Below are positions 1-11,485 of a stretch of 64,000 nt of DNA, piece by piece. A program made the translations under genes and the position numbers. Under the pieces are notes generated by a model that did not search any database, was not told the origin of the DNA, and saw only the letters and a program-made list of their open reading frames with translations. The stretch lies in NCBI GenBank assembly GCA_965153455.1, contig OZ234504.1:3720001-3784000 (forward strand), in the 5' to 3' direction. The stretch comes from Sphagnum compactum (Eukaryota; Bryophyta; Sphagnopsida; Sphagnales). The first letter of the stretch is position 1; each line of letters starts with the position of its first letter.

Positions 1-59
1 TTTGGTTTATCATTGGGGAGGTGAAAGGTTCAATTCTTAATACTTGTAACCTATATACA

Positions 60-180
60 TGCTTAAAGGTTAAGGTAAGTAGGCTAGGTTAGGTAGGCTA
101 GGTTACCACTTACCTACTTGCCTTTTTACGACCTACCTAAACCTATATACTACCTATCTCCCTACCTAGACCTACCTAAA
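60..180. repeat. TAGG/CCTA short-unit repeat in both orientations
   Basis: Repeats built on GGTAGG and GGTTAGG at about 74-105 are followed by the reverse complement (CCTACC, ACCTACCTAAA) at about 110-180, so the strand could fold back. The 18-base word TAGGCTAGGTTAGGTAGG at 80-97 recurs exactly at 57029-57046, inside the non-autonomous CACTA element described below. The two stretches are therefore probably related mobile DNA. Confidence 0.6.
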
Positions 181-1034
181 AAAATAAAAAATTAGAAATA
201 ACTAAAAAACATTGAGTAGAAATTTGACCAATCGAATGTTCCACTATCCAATAATTAAAATGACTAGTCAACTAATCCAATAGTCTGCTAGTAAAAAGAA
301 CCAACCTAGTCGCACAAGGCATGTCCAAATCAACTTGACCAAATTGACAAGATGGTATTTATGATGCCTGTCGAAATGGGGTCCTTCTTCATTAGATTTT
401 TTAATCAAAATAACATGTTTTGTAATAATTACATAATGGTGTATTCATTTTTATAAAAAAAATTATGAATACTTAGAATTTTAATTTTTCACTGGAACTT
501 GAAGTTGCATAAAATGCAACTAGTAAGGATTAACATACAAACTAACATTAGTAGTTGAGGTATGTTCGAACAACTTCCCAATTTATATGTTCAATACTCC
601 CCCTTTTAATGACCAAATGTGTGTTCCTTTGTGGACATTATTAATAATCTTTTCTTATAGGTGTTAGAGGTAGCTCCACAAATTGGTTGTGTAGGCAATT
701 CCAACATTCAAGGCTTGTATAGAGTTTGACACAGTCACAATAATCTTGCCATGTCCATCCAAATCGAATGTTTTACCTAATCAATTATTCGACTCATTCC
801 ACAAAAAACATGTCTATAATGTTGAGGTATGATTGATCAAGGGAATTATTTAGCCCATTAACTTGGTTCACTACAATCCAATTCCAAAATACATTTGATT
901 CAATCTCAATCACAAGTCTGATAGTAGGTGATTTTTCATTGTCATTTGTTGGATCATTTGCCATCAAATGTGTCTTTCTTGATCAAAATGTTAAGGACAG
1001 GAAAATCCACAAGAACAAAGGCTAAAGGAAAGGT

Positions 1035-1230
1035 CATTGCCTTTTCTTGTGTTCAACCCCCTCCTTGTGTTCTTGGTCATGGTCATTGTTTTTTCTTGTG
1101 TTCTTGATTATGGTTATCACCTACCTTTGTGCTCTTGATCATGTTCATTGTTTTTTTTAATGTGCAGCCCCCCTTTTTGTGTTCTTAATCATGGTCATTG
1201 CCATTTCTTGTGCTCCTGATCATGTTTCAC
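1035..1230. repeat. Degenerate tandem repeat (CTTGTG..CTTGATCATGGTCATTG)
   Basis: The phrase 'cttgtgttcttgatcatgg' followed by 'tcattg' recurs four to five times with substitutions and small indels, at spacings of roughly 45-65 bp. One more half-unit occurs at about 1370-1390, next to the poly-C tract. No coding potential or transposon end is seen. Confidence 0.55.
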
Positions 1231-1390
1231 TACTACAAAATGTGGGTGCAGTTCAGTAGTCCTCATTCACCAGACCAATGAATTCATTACTTCCCCATTA
1301 AGTCATGTTCACTATAATTAACGAATTCACTCATACAAGGACATTTTTTGTTGTAGTGTTTGTTGTCTTTCCTTGTGATTTTGATCATGT

Positions 1391-1413
1391 CCCCCCCCCC
1401 CCCCCGCCCCCCC
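1391..1413. repeat. Poly-C tract (C15-G-C7)
   Basis: A homopolymer run of 15 C, one G and 7 C is seen directly. The complementary strand is a poly-G run able to form G-quadruplex. Length in the assembly may be unreliable. Confidence 0.85.
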
Positions 1414-2975
1414 AACTTCTATATTTTTTTCATGGGTTGATGGTGTGTTATGTCTTTGTTGTGGGGTCAAAACACGTAACTAACAACCAAAAAAGTGTCA
1501 TATGTTAAACATAATCAATCAAAATCAAACTTTTTTTTACCATTTAAAACATAATAATCATGGCAAGTTAGTCTTTTTTCCCTCATATGAATGTCAAGGA
1601 ACTTAAAATAAAAAATTATTTGGTCTAATTTTAAGTTTTGGTTTTAATTTAAGATATTTAAAAATGTACACTTATTGCATCAGATGGAGTTAATTTTGTA
1701 AGGGGTTATTAAAAGGACTCATATAATAAAACCATTTTCATTGAAAAATGAAAGATGATAAGATTATATTAGCCACACCAAAAAAAAAACTCATATTTTT
1801 AAAAATGTGTAATTCTAAAACTTTAAAAATTCAATTTTTTTTCAAAATTGCTTCAAACTTTTAGAGCTTCAAGAGTCCTTTACCACATATAAATGGGTTA
1901 TAATGTACATGATATATTAAGAAAAGTTATAACTTATCTAGTATAATAAAATTTAAAAATGTGAAAATTTAATTTGTCATGATGATTTAAAATTTTGATC
2001 ATTTTTCAAGATGAAACATATAATTTGTAAGGAATCAACATACTTTTAAAAATTCATATTTATTCAATAATGATTAACAAAGAAAAGTGATGCATTGGAA
2101 AAAAATTAAATATTTTTTAGAACAAGTTACGAAAAAAATTCATTCAAAAATTCATTTGCATGTAACAGTTTTTTTGGGGAAAATAATCCTTTTGGCTTTA
2201 CAGGTTTTGACCCCATAGCATGATTCTTATATTCATGTCAAGTCGACATTGTTGCCCTATCTTCCTTTGAAACCTTCAAAAAACCCTTAGGTTGACAGTT
2301 ATGAACCTTAGAGGATGGGTTCTAAATCCTACATCAAAATATGGTGAAATGTGTCCCTTGCTTTTCTTACTATAGTTGTAGACCAAATGTTGTTAAAACT
2401 TATTCCTTCACATTTTTTTCTACTTGCATTTGAGCTACTTTCTCAACCATGGTGAAGGACTTAACAATTCAATTAAAGTTTTATTTTTTCCTTACTTATT
2501 ATTTGATTATTTTTGTAGCCTCCTTGTCCATGGTTTTTTGTCACAAAATCTCATAATAGTCATTAGATGTCATTATGTGCGATTGAACATAATTTATTAA
2601 TAGTTTTTTTCCCCATTGTTTTCTTTACATGTAAATGTGGCAAAGATAACAAATTAGTAAGACATAAAAGAACTTAAGTTGAATTGGAACAATTGTGGAA
2701 TTAGAACAATTCACAAGTGGGTCCATGTAGGTTTATTAGTAGGTTAAAAATAACTTATGTAGTTTCAATTTCTTTTGTTGTAAGACTTGGACTCATAGGC
2801 ATTTATTTCCACATACCATAATACCTTTTCATGTTTGACATCTCACTGTTGATTAATTATTTTATTTTGAAATTTTGATTTTAGCGCAATTTGTCTGAAT
2901 TTTTGAGAAAATTTCATTTAAATTAAAAATATTTGCATGTTATTCATCGCCAATGTTCTATGTAAACATTTTGTT

Positions 2976-3644
2976 TCATAACACAAGTTTTGATCCCAAA
3001 TCTTCAACTATAAGAAATATGGTAGTAACCACTGGCATACCACCAAGCACTAAAAAACAAGGTTTATTTTTTACATTTATTGCATACACAAAGTCAAAAA
3101 AAATCTTGTGGCAAAACAATGCAGTTCTTCGTAGGGCTGCATTGTTAGACCCATAAAAGGTACACAAAGTTCGTTAAGGGGTGTTTAATGGCAAAGGATA
3201 ATTTTTTTAAATAGCTCAAAATCCTATGAAATTTTAGCTTCAGTAAACAAAAAAATTTAAATTTTTCAGCAAGCAAGGACCTTAATTTTATAAAATTTTG
3301 GCATTAAAAAAACATTATTATTTTTGCTGAATCTGAAAAGGTACTACGGTAATATTTCAAATTTGCTCCCCTTAGTCAACAAATTGAATGTTTGTTTTTG
3401 CATCATCTTGAATAATTATTATGTTCATTAATTATGTGGCGATTCCATCCTTGCCCATTATTGACTTTCATGGTTGTTCCATCAAATACATCATCATGTA
3501 AAATGTTAATAGGTTCACTATGTATGCATCATTTAATCTTGTCTTGTTATCCATGGCCTTGGGATTGAATGGCCATATTCATGTTGCTTTAAATCCACTA
3601 ATGAAGTTTTCTTTTTACAATGTTTGATTTAGAACCTTATCCAC
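2976..3644. other. AT-rich intergenic DNA, no gene seen
   Basis: No supported gene. This lies downstream, in the minus sense, of the DDE_1 relic and may contain its unrecognisable C-terminal part. Open frames on both strands at 2953-3167 are mirror images of each other and carry no domain. Confidence 0.45.
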
Positions 3645-4075
3645 CTAGCTAGCAAGTGTGCATGCATTTAGTTCACAATGATTGTTTCTAACCATTGCAT
3701 TATTATTTTTTAACAAATTTTTTTTTTTGAAAGGTTTGAAACAATTGATATCTAAGATTTGTAGGGCACAGGAAGTGTGAAAAGGGAAGGCGACCATATC
3801 TAGACCAAATTCATGTGCTTGTTTTATGGCTTCTAACGTAACATGTGAACCATGCATCTCTAAAACCAATAGACGTCAATTTGATTGAGAGATGCCCCTT
3901 GAAATTGACTTTTTAAAGAATGAAAAAAAATCCTAGGAAATAAATCATCTGTGTTTTTGCTACATTACTATGCATGTCCTTGGTTTGCAATGTTTAATGT
4001 CATCTTTTTAAATATTTTTGCCCTTGAATATGTAAAATCCAAGTAGGGAGCCCCAATGACATTCACAACACAATT
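3645..4075 (-). pseudogene. pogo/CENP-B-type (DDE_1) transposase relic
   Basis: Read on the minus strand, 3869-3645 encodes a fragment typical of the DDE superfamily endonuclease of pogo-like transposons: a HGSHVTLEAIKQAHEFGLDM block, then FHTSCALQILDINCFKPFKK, then a region ending in NNHCE and ATLAS-like text. About 50-70 codons upstream (4027-4075) the family's 'CVNVIGA' and 'YIFKGKN' blocks appear in different frames, so the gene is split by frameshifts and stops. The catalytic Asp that normally sits just before GHGSH is replaced (VLEMHGSH), another sign of death. Only the catalytic core is recognisable; no helix-turn-helix N-terminus, terminal inverted repeats or TA duplication could be placed. 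In life the protein would cut and paste DNA in the nucleus. The family call is confident because of the block order; the boundaries are not. Confidence 0.7.
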
Positions 4076-5002
4076 TACAATTAATCATTCCCCAGATTTA
4101 AAAGTGGTGATGTAAACCCGGTGTGAGTTCCTTCTTGTTAAAACCTTTGCCCTTGATTGCCATTTTGTTTGAATGCATGTTTCATATGAATTTCATATAT
4201 GATCAAACATGACACTTATGTTGAGTGTATAATGTTTGATATTTGTTATAGAACGAGCTACATGAATAACTACTCAAACCTTGTGCCTTGCAAATTTCAA
4301 GTCCCTCTACAAGTTCAATGGTGAGTTATGGATGTTGGCACTTAAAGCAATACCATTAGCTATTTCCAAGCAATCCATCTTTGAAGGGGGTAGGTTTATT
4401 TTAGGTTATAAGTTTTACCACCATTATCTTTAATTGTTGCAAGGTAATGGAAAATCCACAATCTTGCATGCCCAAAACCTAAGCTACAACTATTTTATTT
4501 TTGTTTGTTAACACACATGTTAAGCCCACTTTCATCAACCTTGTTATGCCATTCAAATGATTTGAAAGCGAAGTTAGTGGTACGTGCTAAAACTTGTTTA
4601 TTTTCTTCAAAAAGGTTTGACCTATTTCTATGACATCCATTACTTCTTCCAATGCTTCATTTGTCCATCTTTTTCATTGGGTTAGGGTAGGAACCATGTT
4701 TTCTCTTGTTGATTTGTTACTTTTGGTGCAAATGTAGTGAAGTGTTTCCTTGTTTGTTGTTTGTTTTTGAAATTTATTTTGTCACTTATGAAACATATTA
4801 GGCATCATAGCAACCCTTTACTTCTTGGCCCTAACCTCCAACAAATTGGCGGCATCCAATCAAGATTTACAAGATGTGTGAAATTCAACTTCCTATAATT
4901 ATCCCAATATTTCAAAAAATATGTTAGTATTAGATACTTGAGGAATGAATAACTTTCCAAAGTTACACTAGAAGAACCAAATTGAGATTTGTAGTTGTGT
5001 AA
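4076..5002. other. Intergenic DNA, probable N-terminal remains of the pogo-like relic
   Basis: No gene is supported. The left part may hold the decayed N-terminal half of the DDE_1 transposase. The right end, from 4966, begins CACTAGAAGAA preceded by TTA, which resembles the terminus of the CACTA element at 55629. The retrotransposon LTR begins some 37 bp farther in. Confidence 0.45.
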
Positions 5003-5936
5003 CCAAAAAGAGAGGGTCCGAAATCACATAGCACGCTGACTGCCTGCACGAACCCCAGCGTCCATGTCCCCCTGATGTTCTTCACACAGATCAAGACTCT
5101 GATCTTCCTTACCAATTGACTACCTACTGACTCTCTTAGATGCACGTTACAAGATCACAAACATACAAGAGCTTTGCTTCCACAAAACAACAGAGCAAAT
5201 TTCATAACATCCACCTCCTGCCTCGGTCATTCACACAAATGCCAGCCAGGGAAACTCTCTCATTACAGACTACATACGTTGCCCGAAAGCACAAGCTGGA
5301 TTCCCATCGAATGTTCACCAAAAACCAGATTCCTAGTGCTGTCCAGTTTCTCTAACTCTTCTACAGTAGCTTGACCAATTACCAGGCGCAGCGGAAAGTT
5401 CTAGCATTTAGCCAAGCTCTCCTGACTTACAAAACTTCTTTTGATCGCCTACCAGAGTGCCAACCTTCTGCCTCTTGAATGCCTCCTCCGATCAACTAAG
5501 CATACTGCCAAAATTCTCTTGCTTACTAAAGATCAAATCTACTGATCTTTTCCCTCTAGCAGCTACCTCCCCTTTCCTCTCACTTCCTTGCCTCCCTTAC
5601 CCACACTCCCTCTTGCCATTTCTTCGAGCCTCTAATCGCACACCAAACATCCGTTAGCTTCCTCTTGAAGCCTCCCGAAGATTCTCCTGCTCCGTTCAAT
5701 CCAGCACCGACCGTTAGCCGCCATCGCTTACTCCTCTTCATCAAGTCGGCTCCATACTTCCTCATTATTTTCAGCCGCCAATTCTCCTAAACCACTCAAC
5801 ACACACCAACAAATACCAGGCAACCCATGTTCCATGCAGTATTAATAGGGCGCCGCACTAAGATGACGGCTGATAATACAATCTAATCCCCAAAATCAGC
5901 CAGTGCTTTAGATTTGTGCGGCGACCTAATTACGCA
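5003..5936 (-). repeat. 3' LTR of the Ty3/gypsy element
   Basis: About 932 bp, aligning end to end with the copy at 12083-13012. In element sense it begins TGCGTAATTAGG and ends in a CTCTCTTTTT run rather than the usual CA. The left boundary is uncertain by about 2-4 bases because the LTR end is followed by chance similarity to the primer site. Confidence 0.9.
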
Positions 5937-6930
5937 AAATCGAGGTTTCCCTTTCCATCAGTATGCCCGATGAATTGGTAGGGGCCCTCCCAACTTCCAG
6001 TCAGAACCCTTCTCTTCCCTGGCTTCTTCATCTTCACCATCGTCTAACCTGCAATCAAACCCTCAAATAAATGCTTACCTTTCCTGGCAGCATAGACTTT
6101 CTTCTGTTGCTTCTGCGCTTGCTCCACATTGAGCAAAACGTGGTCATGGATGCTTGCAATGAGTTCCACTTTCTGCAGGAACTGAGCTGCAGCAGCTTCC
6201 ATATCAACACCATCGTTAGTCTCAGCAATCAGGGCATTCAAGTAGTTATCTGCCCTCAAACGTGGTGTGCGACCAGTAAGGATCATGAACGGAGAGAATT
6301 TTGTACTTGTTTGGATCCCACATCGGTACCCAAACAGAACCTTAGCCAACTGCTCATCCCAACAATCCATTTGGCAGGAGTAGCAGCAAGCACCGTTATG
6401 CCATGCTTGATGGTCCTAATCATGCGCTCAGCCATCCATTGCACTGCGGCCATTGGGGTGCAGTGCGTTGGTGTTGGATAGCGTAGTCCCTACACATCAC
6501 GTCGAACTCTGCAGCCCACTCACCCCCATTGTCAGTCAGTACAAACTTGGGAACTCCATACCTACAAATTATGTCGTCCTCCAAGAATCTGGTTGCCGTT
6601 TTAGCTCCATGATCAGCAACCGCCTTTGCTTCGCACCACTTAGAATAGTGGTCGATGGCCACCAGAATATATCTGTTGCCTGACCTAGTCTCAGGCAATG
6701 GCCCTGCAGTGTCCAGTGCAACTCGATGGAACAAATCACAAACAGGAATGCTTTTCAATTTCTCATCTCCAGATCGGATGCTGCCTGAGCTCTTCACCAA
6801 TTGGCACTGTTGGCACCCTCTGACCACCGCCTTCACATCTGCAGTTCGATTGTGCCAGAAGTACCTTTGTCGAATCTGTGCCAACGTCCGTTGTTCCCCG
6901 AAATGCCCCAGATCTTCATGCATTTGTCTC
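5935..6930 (-). pseudogene. Integrase domain of the Ty3/gypsy pol (frameshifted)
   Basis: Integrase joins the cDNA to the host chromosome. From 6926 downward the zinc-binding HHCC module is visible (HEDLGH, then GCQQCQ), followed by the catalytic core with the first Asp in ALDTAGPLP and the second in LTDNGGEW (about 6532). The frame then breaks near 6420, just at the stretch expected to hold the catalytic Glu. It resumes in other frames through 6370-6044 (DCWDEQLAKVLFGYR, TPRLRADNYL) and ends with a GSWEGPYQF block (GPY/F-type C-terminal motif) at about 5970-6000. At least two frameshifts lie between 6420 and 6020. The polyprotein would stop right at the LTR edge. Confidence 0.9.
5945..5956 (-). 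other. Polypurine tract of the retrotransposon
   Basis: In element sense GGAAAGGGAAAC lies about 8 bases before the 3' LTR, where the plus-strand primer of reverse transcription is expected. It overlaps the end of the integrase frame, whose terminal codons run into the LTR. Confidence 0.55.
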
Positions 6931-7559
6931 ACAAGAAACACCCTTTGCTCAGGTTTGGGTACAAGCAACGCTTTGAAGAAAAGTTTTTGCTCCTTCCAGT
7001 AATAGTTGCTTGTCTTCTTCCTGATCCTCTTGCTTTCCTCAACGCCTACTGCATCCGGGAGTACACCTTCCTGCAGCAGCGTTAAACAGTCCGTATCCTC
7101 CCATATGTCAATGCAACTCAACTTCACTCCATGGTCCTCCTCATCATCGGAAGCTGTAGGACTCAATTCATGGTCCCCAAGCTCAAACAGTTCTTGAGCT
7201 GCCAAAATTAAATCTAATTGCTGTCGCTTGTCAAAATACTGGGGCCTTCTTCTCTTCAGCACCACTCGCGCTTCCTCGTGCTGCACAGGTTCATCGCCTG
7301 TTGACACCGCTTCTTCACCTGGAATAAATTCCTTAGATAGGTCTTCTTCCGATGCGACATCAATCATATACAGCTGATGGTTGCTGAGACACCTCCAGTG
7401 ATTGATACCAAAGCAACAGGCATTATGTTGTACCAATCTTCTGTCCTTCTTCCTGACACCCATCCATTCTGTCTCTTCACCTGTCTGAACACAGAGAAGC
7501 TCTCCTTCTCCTCCAGGTACATCAGCTTGAGCACCTGCAACGTCCTGGATTTCTTCACT

Positions 7560-8160
7560 GAAATCATTGTCATCCGCAGCTGATCCAACTGGGTTCCTAC
7601 TCAAAGCATCAACATTCGTGTGCTTGAGTCCTGGTCGGTGCACTATTTTGAAACTAAAGTCTTGCAACATGCCAACCCATCTGCCTCTCCTACCAGGTGC
7701 ATCAGATATCGTTGCCAACCACTCTAGTGGCTTGTGATCTGTACGTAGGATGAAGTGCTTCATGTGCAAGTACTATCGGAAATGCATGACGCCCCAAATT
7801 AGAGCGTAGCATTCCCCTTCCATTGGATGGAACTTCTTTTGTGCCTCAGTCAGGCTTTTGCTGGCATATGCCACAACTTTCTCACATTTCCCTTCTTTCT
7901 GTGATAGTATGGCTCCAACACCCTTGGACGACCAATCTACATCCAGCCAGAAGGTTCGCTTGAAATCTGGTCGTGTGAGCACAGGTGCATCCACCAATGC
8001 TGCCTTCAACGCCTGGTATGCATGTTCACAGCCCACATCCCATACAAATGCACTATCTTTCCTTGTCAACTCAAACAAAGGTCCTGCCAAGCTTGAATAG
8101 CCTCAAACATATTTTCGGTAGTAACCTGTCAGGCCTAAGAATGATCTGACACTTGTGACA
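7560..8160 (-). pseudogene. RNase H domain of the Ty3/gypsy pol (in-frame stops)
   Basis: RNase H removes the RNA template during reverse transcription. The minus-strand frame shows FWLDVDWSSKGVGAILSQ with its catalytic Asp, then YASKSLTEAQKKFHPMEGE and RTDHKPLEWL. In-frame stop codons lie at 8100-8102 (TGA) and 7770-7772 (TAG). The first separates the connection region from this block, and the second separates the block from the downstream integrase frame. The frame itself is kept across both stops. Confidence 0.9.
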
Positions 8161-8900
8161 TTCTTTGGTGTTGGGAAGTGTAACACTGCTTCAATTTTTC
8201 CAGGATCGGGTCGGATGCCCTCCTCACTTACCACATGACCCAGAAAAGTGATAGACTTAGCAGCAAAGCAACACTTGTTTGGATTGAGTTTTAGATTCAC
8301 TTACCTGAGCTTGCCGAGTACTGCGTCTAAATGTTGAAGGTGCTTCCCCCAGCTCTCACTGTGCACATTGAGGTCGTCAACAAACACCTTCAGAAATTTG
8401 CTTCCCAAATCCTTGAAGACCTCTGACATAATTCGTGTGAACGTACTTGTTGCATTCTTGAGTCCGAAAGGCATAACTGTCCAGTCGTACAATCCAGTTT
8501 TGGTGATCAGAGCTGTCTTCTTCATATCTTCTGGAGCCATTCGAATTTGCCAAAAGCCAGACTACAGGTCTAGAACAGTAAACCATGTCGATTTGCCCAG
8601 CTGATCAATCACATCCTCCACGAGTGGCATTGGAAACAAATCTCGATGTGTTTGAGCGTTGAAAGGCCGATAGTCTCCACAGAAACGCCTGCTTCCATCT
8701 TTCTTTACTGGCAGAGTCACCCGATAGGCATATTCAGAGTTACTGGGCCTCATCTTACCCAAATCTACCAGTGCATCAATCTGCCTCTTTACTTCAGCTT
8801 CCTCCCAGTAGGACAGTCGACCAGGAGATGCTTTGCAAGGTGGAAACCCTTGCGTGTCAATGCTATGCTCTCCAAGGGTGCAGCAGCCCAGCTCGCCCTT
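8150..8900 (-). pseudogene. Reverse transcriptase domain of the Ty3/gypsy pol (in-frame stops)
   Basis: The RNA-dependent DNA polymerase of the element. In order on the minus strand: a primer-grip-side block VKRQIDALVDLGKMRPS, then GSRRFCGDYRPFNAQT, STWFTVLDL, a stop at about 8559-8561, then SGFWQI, DWTVMPFGLKNATSTF and the catalytic VDD at 8373-8381 (KVFVDDLNVHS). Another stop at about 8298-8300 precedes NLKLNPNKC and FLGHVVSEEGI. The catalytic Asp pair is kept although the frame is interrupted twice. PFGLKNA and FLGLTGYYRKY are classic Ty3/gypsy signatures. Confidence 0.93.
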
Positions 8901-9649
8901 GTTCCAAGCAAAGACGTCTTGGTACCTCTCCAGTATTTCCCAGAGTTGTCGCTGCCCATGCTCACCTAAATCAGTGTCGATCTTAATTCGTCCACAGATC
9001 TCCTTCCACCTAATGCCCAATCTAAGATGGTTGGATGGTGCGGATTTCTCGGTGGGCTTGCAATCAGAGTGGCCATTTTCTACCTGGACAGTTTGGAGTA
9101 ACATCGGAAGTCCAGAGCCGCGTCCAGGACCATGTTGCTGCAACAGCTGTGGAGCAGGTACATCGTGTGTGGGTCTTTGCACGGCCTGTCTGCTCTTCTC
9201 TGCATCAGACACCCAGCTGATCCAGTCGGCATAATCATCCCCATCCGCGATCTCTTCTGTCATAATCCCGTCAGCCTGCTCTTGCAACATCAGTCGCAGC
9301 ATTTCTTGCGGCCCTTCTGAGCTCACCAATTCCTCAAACTCAGCATCTACAAACTCATCCTCTGAATCGATCTGTTCTAGTCGATTAGATTCCGAATCGT
9401 AGTATTCACTGTCATCACTGTCATCATCGGAAACTGAGGTAGACGCGTCGTCCCCCTTGTTGACAGTCTCTTGATCCTGATCAGGTACCACGTCATCATC
9501 TTGGTCGGCATGTGCGTCCTTCCAAGTAGTCGATGCTTCTCGCACCATTGTACCCGCACTCAATTCTGCAGCAAATTCACCACTGTCAGCGGCAACACTT
9601 CTACATCGGTCCCAGGCCCATGCCTTACCTGGATCAGACTTCATTCCAC

Positions 9650-9960
9650 ATCAAGCACCGCTACAATCTTCATCAGAAAGTCCAATCCCAGTAGCACGTC
9701 GTACCCATCCGTGTCTACTACCATGAAAGTCATGGCACATTGTATATCTCCAATTTTTGACTTGCAGCTCATCAATTCGGCCCAATGCCCGAGTGATCAC
9801 TTCCGATGCAGTCTTGTAACTCTCATTTCCTGTCACAAGATGCATCATACCCAATTCTCTTACTACAGCAGCAGTTAGCACAGACATGGATGCTCCTGTA
9901 TCTACTAATCCTTCAATAACGCAGTTGCTGATCTCCACAGGCAAGTGCAGAGTCCTGCTC
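9650..9960 (-). pseudogene. Aspartic protease domain of the Ty3/gypsy polyprotein
   Basis: The protease matures Gag-Pol. The active site is seen as LVDTGASMSVLT, with the DTG at 9902-9894. Downstream, the strand/flap part (a DTDGYDVLLG-like block) lies in another frame, so a frameshift falls near 9740-9770. Gag, protease and pol otherwise appear to belong to one long polyprotein frame. Confidence 0.85.
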
Positions 9961-10239
9961 CGATGCGTCTTACTAACGCAGATCTTCCTTAGTGATGGGA
10001 GTGCAGAGACCACTGAAACTTGGTTCTCGGTGGTCTCCGAATCCCTTTTTCTCCTCGCCAGCTTTACCAAGCTCTCAAGGTGCTCCAGCTCGCCAGGAAT
10101 CATGAGAATAGTTTCCATGGGGGATAGAGAAATCTTTCCCTTTATGAAATGTGAGAGGATTTTGGACCTTATAGAAGTGTCCCTGCTCATACCAACTCCC
10201 TCCCTCTTAGCTTCAGGGATTGGCGCAACTCCTCCTGGT

Positions 10240-11213
10240 GCTACATCGACAGAAGTCCTCCTCCTTGGTGCTCGGGTGTAGGAAAACAAATTTTCATTTC
10301 CACACAGCTTATTAAGCTGCTGCTCGGTCGCTGCTCCGTCATCAAGCAACACTTCTAAGAAATTCGCTGCTCCAGCTGTTGATTTCCCATCTTTGGGCTT
10401 CTTCCAGCATTTGTCTTCAGAGTGCCCCAATCCTGTACAGAAGGTACATTTGATTCCACAGTTCTCTGTCCTATGAGGCATATTGCACTTTGCACATTTT
10501 GGCCGTGCTTCATTTAGCCTCGGACAGGCAGTGGCCATATGGTCCCCACCTTTACAGAGCTGGCATCCTCCAAAAACAGTGGAAGAGGACGATGATGTTG
10601 GATCATGCGAACTCCCTTTGAAGAAATTAATGAGTGTGTTGTTCAACGCAGTAACCTGCTTCTCCACATTGCTCTCCGACGTCTCCTCTTCCTGCTCCTC
10701 TCGAAGAGGCTCATACAGTGTTTCCCCGAGTTCACCCAGAACTCTTTCTACCTCCGTTGCAGCTCCGACCAATTCTTCGATATCTGCAAACGTCCTCACC
10801 ATACATAGCTTTCGGATCTCTGGCCTTAGTCTGGCCAGGAATCTCCTCCTCTGCTCTACATCTTGTATCTTGCCCTTGCGAAACAACTTGTCTAGTCGCT
10901 CAAAATATTTCTGAACCCTTTCTTTGGGTTCTTGTTTGATGGCATCTAGCTTCATTCGGATGTCATCAGAGTCTACATTCCCGTACTTCTACACCATCAG
11001 CGTCCTCATCTCGTTCCAATCAGCTGGCGCTGTCTGCAGCCTCCTAAACCACTCCCTCGCTCGACCTCGCAAATTCAACTTGGCGATCTTGAACAGTTTG
11101 TCAGCAGCGAGATCGCGCACTTCGGCGGCCATGGTAAGTCTCTCCGCCCAATCATGAACATCCTCATGATCTCGTCCCCAGAACAACTCATCCATACCCT
11201 GAGGACCCGTCAT
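10240..11213 (-). pseudogene. Gag protein of the Ty3/gypsy element, three zinc knuckles, one stop
   Basis: Gag coats the RNA in the cytoplasmic particle. I place the start at 11213 (MTGPQGMDELFWGRD...), before the capsid-like EDVHDWAERLTMAAEV and REWFRRLQ blocks. An in-frame TAG at about 10986-10988 interrupts capsid; the frame then continues through a charged helical region. Three CCHC-type knuckles follow at 10565-10407: CQLCKGGDHMATAC, a shortened CAKCNMPHRTENC, and CTFCTGLGHSEDKC. A linker of about 150 residues separates these from the protease. Confidence 0.88.
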
Positions 11214-11485
11214 CTCACAGAAGTTCAGCAACACAACAAAAATGCAGCACTTCTCTTCACACACAGCTTTTCCAAATAAAAAACAAATGCAAACAAAATT
11301 GATCAGACTCTCAACTCCTGCAACTCAGCTCTGACTCTTAAAAAAAACAAAAATTGTTGTCTGAGTCATCCATCAAACTCGGATTGAGCTCCTTCCACGA
11401 TCGGATTCAAAGGTGCAATAGTGGATGGAACAGTGGTGAATTTCTGCTCATCCGTCGACTCTTGCTGGAATTTCCATTCTCCTTC

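Larger units (their letters stand above)
1..2975. other. AT-rich intergenic DNA, no gene seen
   Basis: No coding region is supported here; the short open frames have no recognisable domain and biased composition. The stretch holds TAGG-type repeats near 60-180, a degenerate tandem repeat at 1035-1230 and a poly-C tract at 1391-1413. The rest is AT-rich and has no structure I can name. Confidence 0.6.

Noticed and set aside
1227-1245. CACTACTACAAAATG as another CACTA terminus
   Set aside because: The first bases fit, but no partner end, subterminal motif cluster or target duplication was found nearby.
6071-10939. Plus-strand open frames across the retrotransposon
   Set aside because: They are antisense to gag-pol, which has clear protease, RT, RNase H and integrase motifs.
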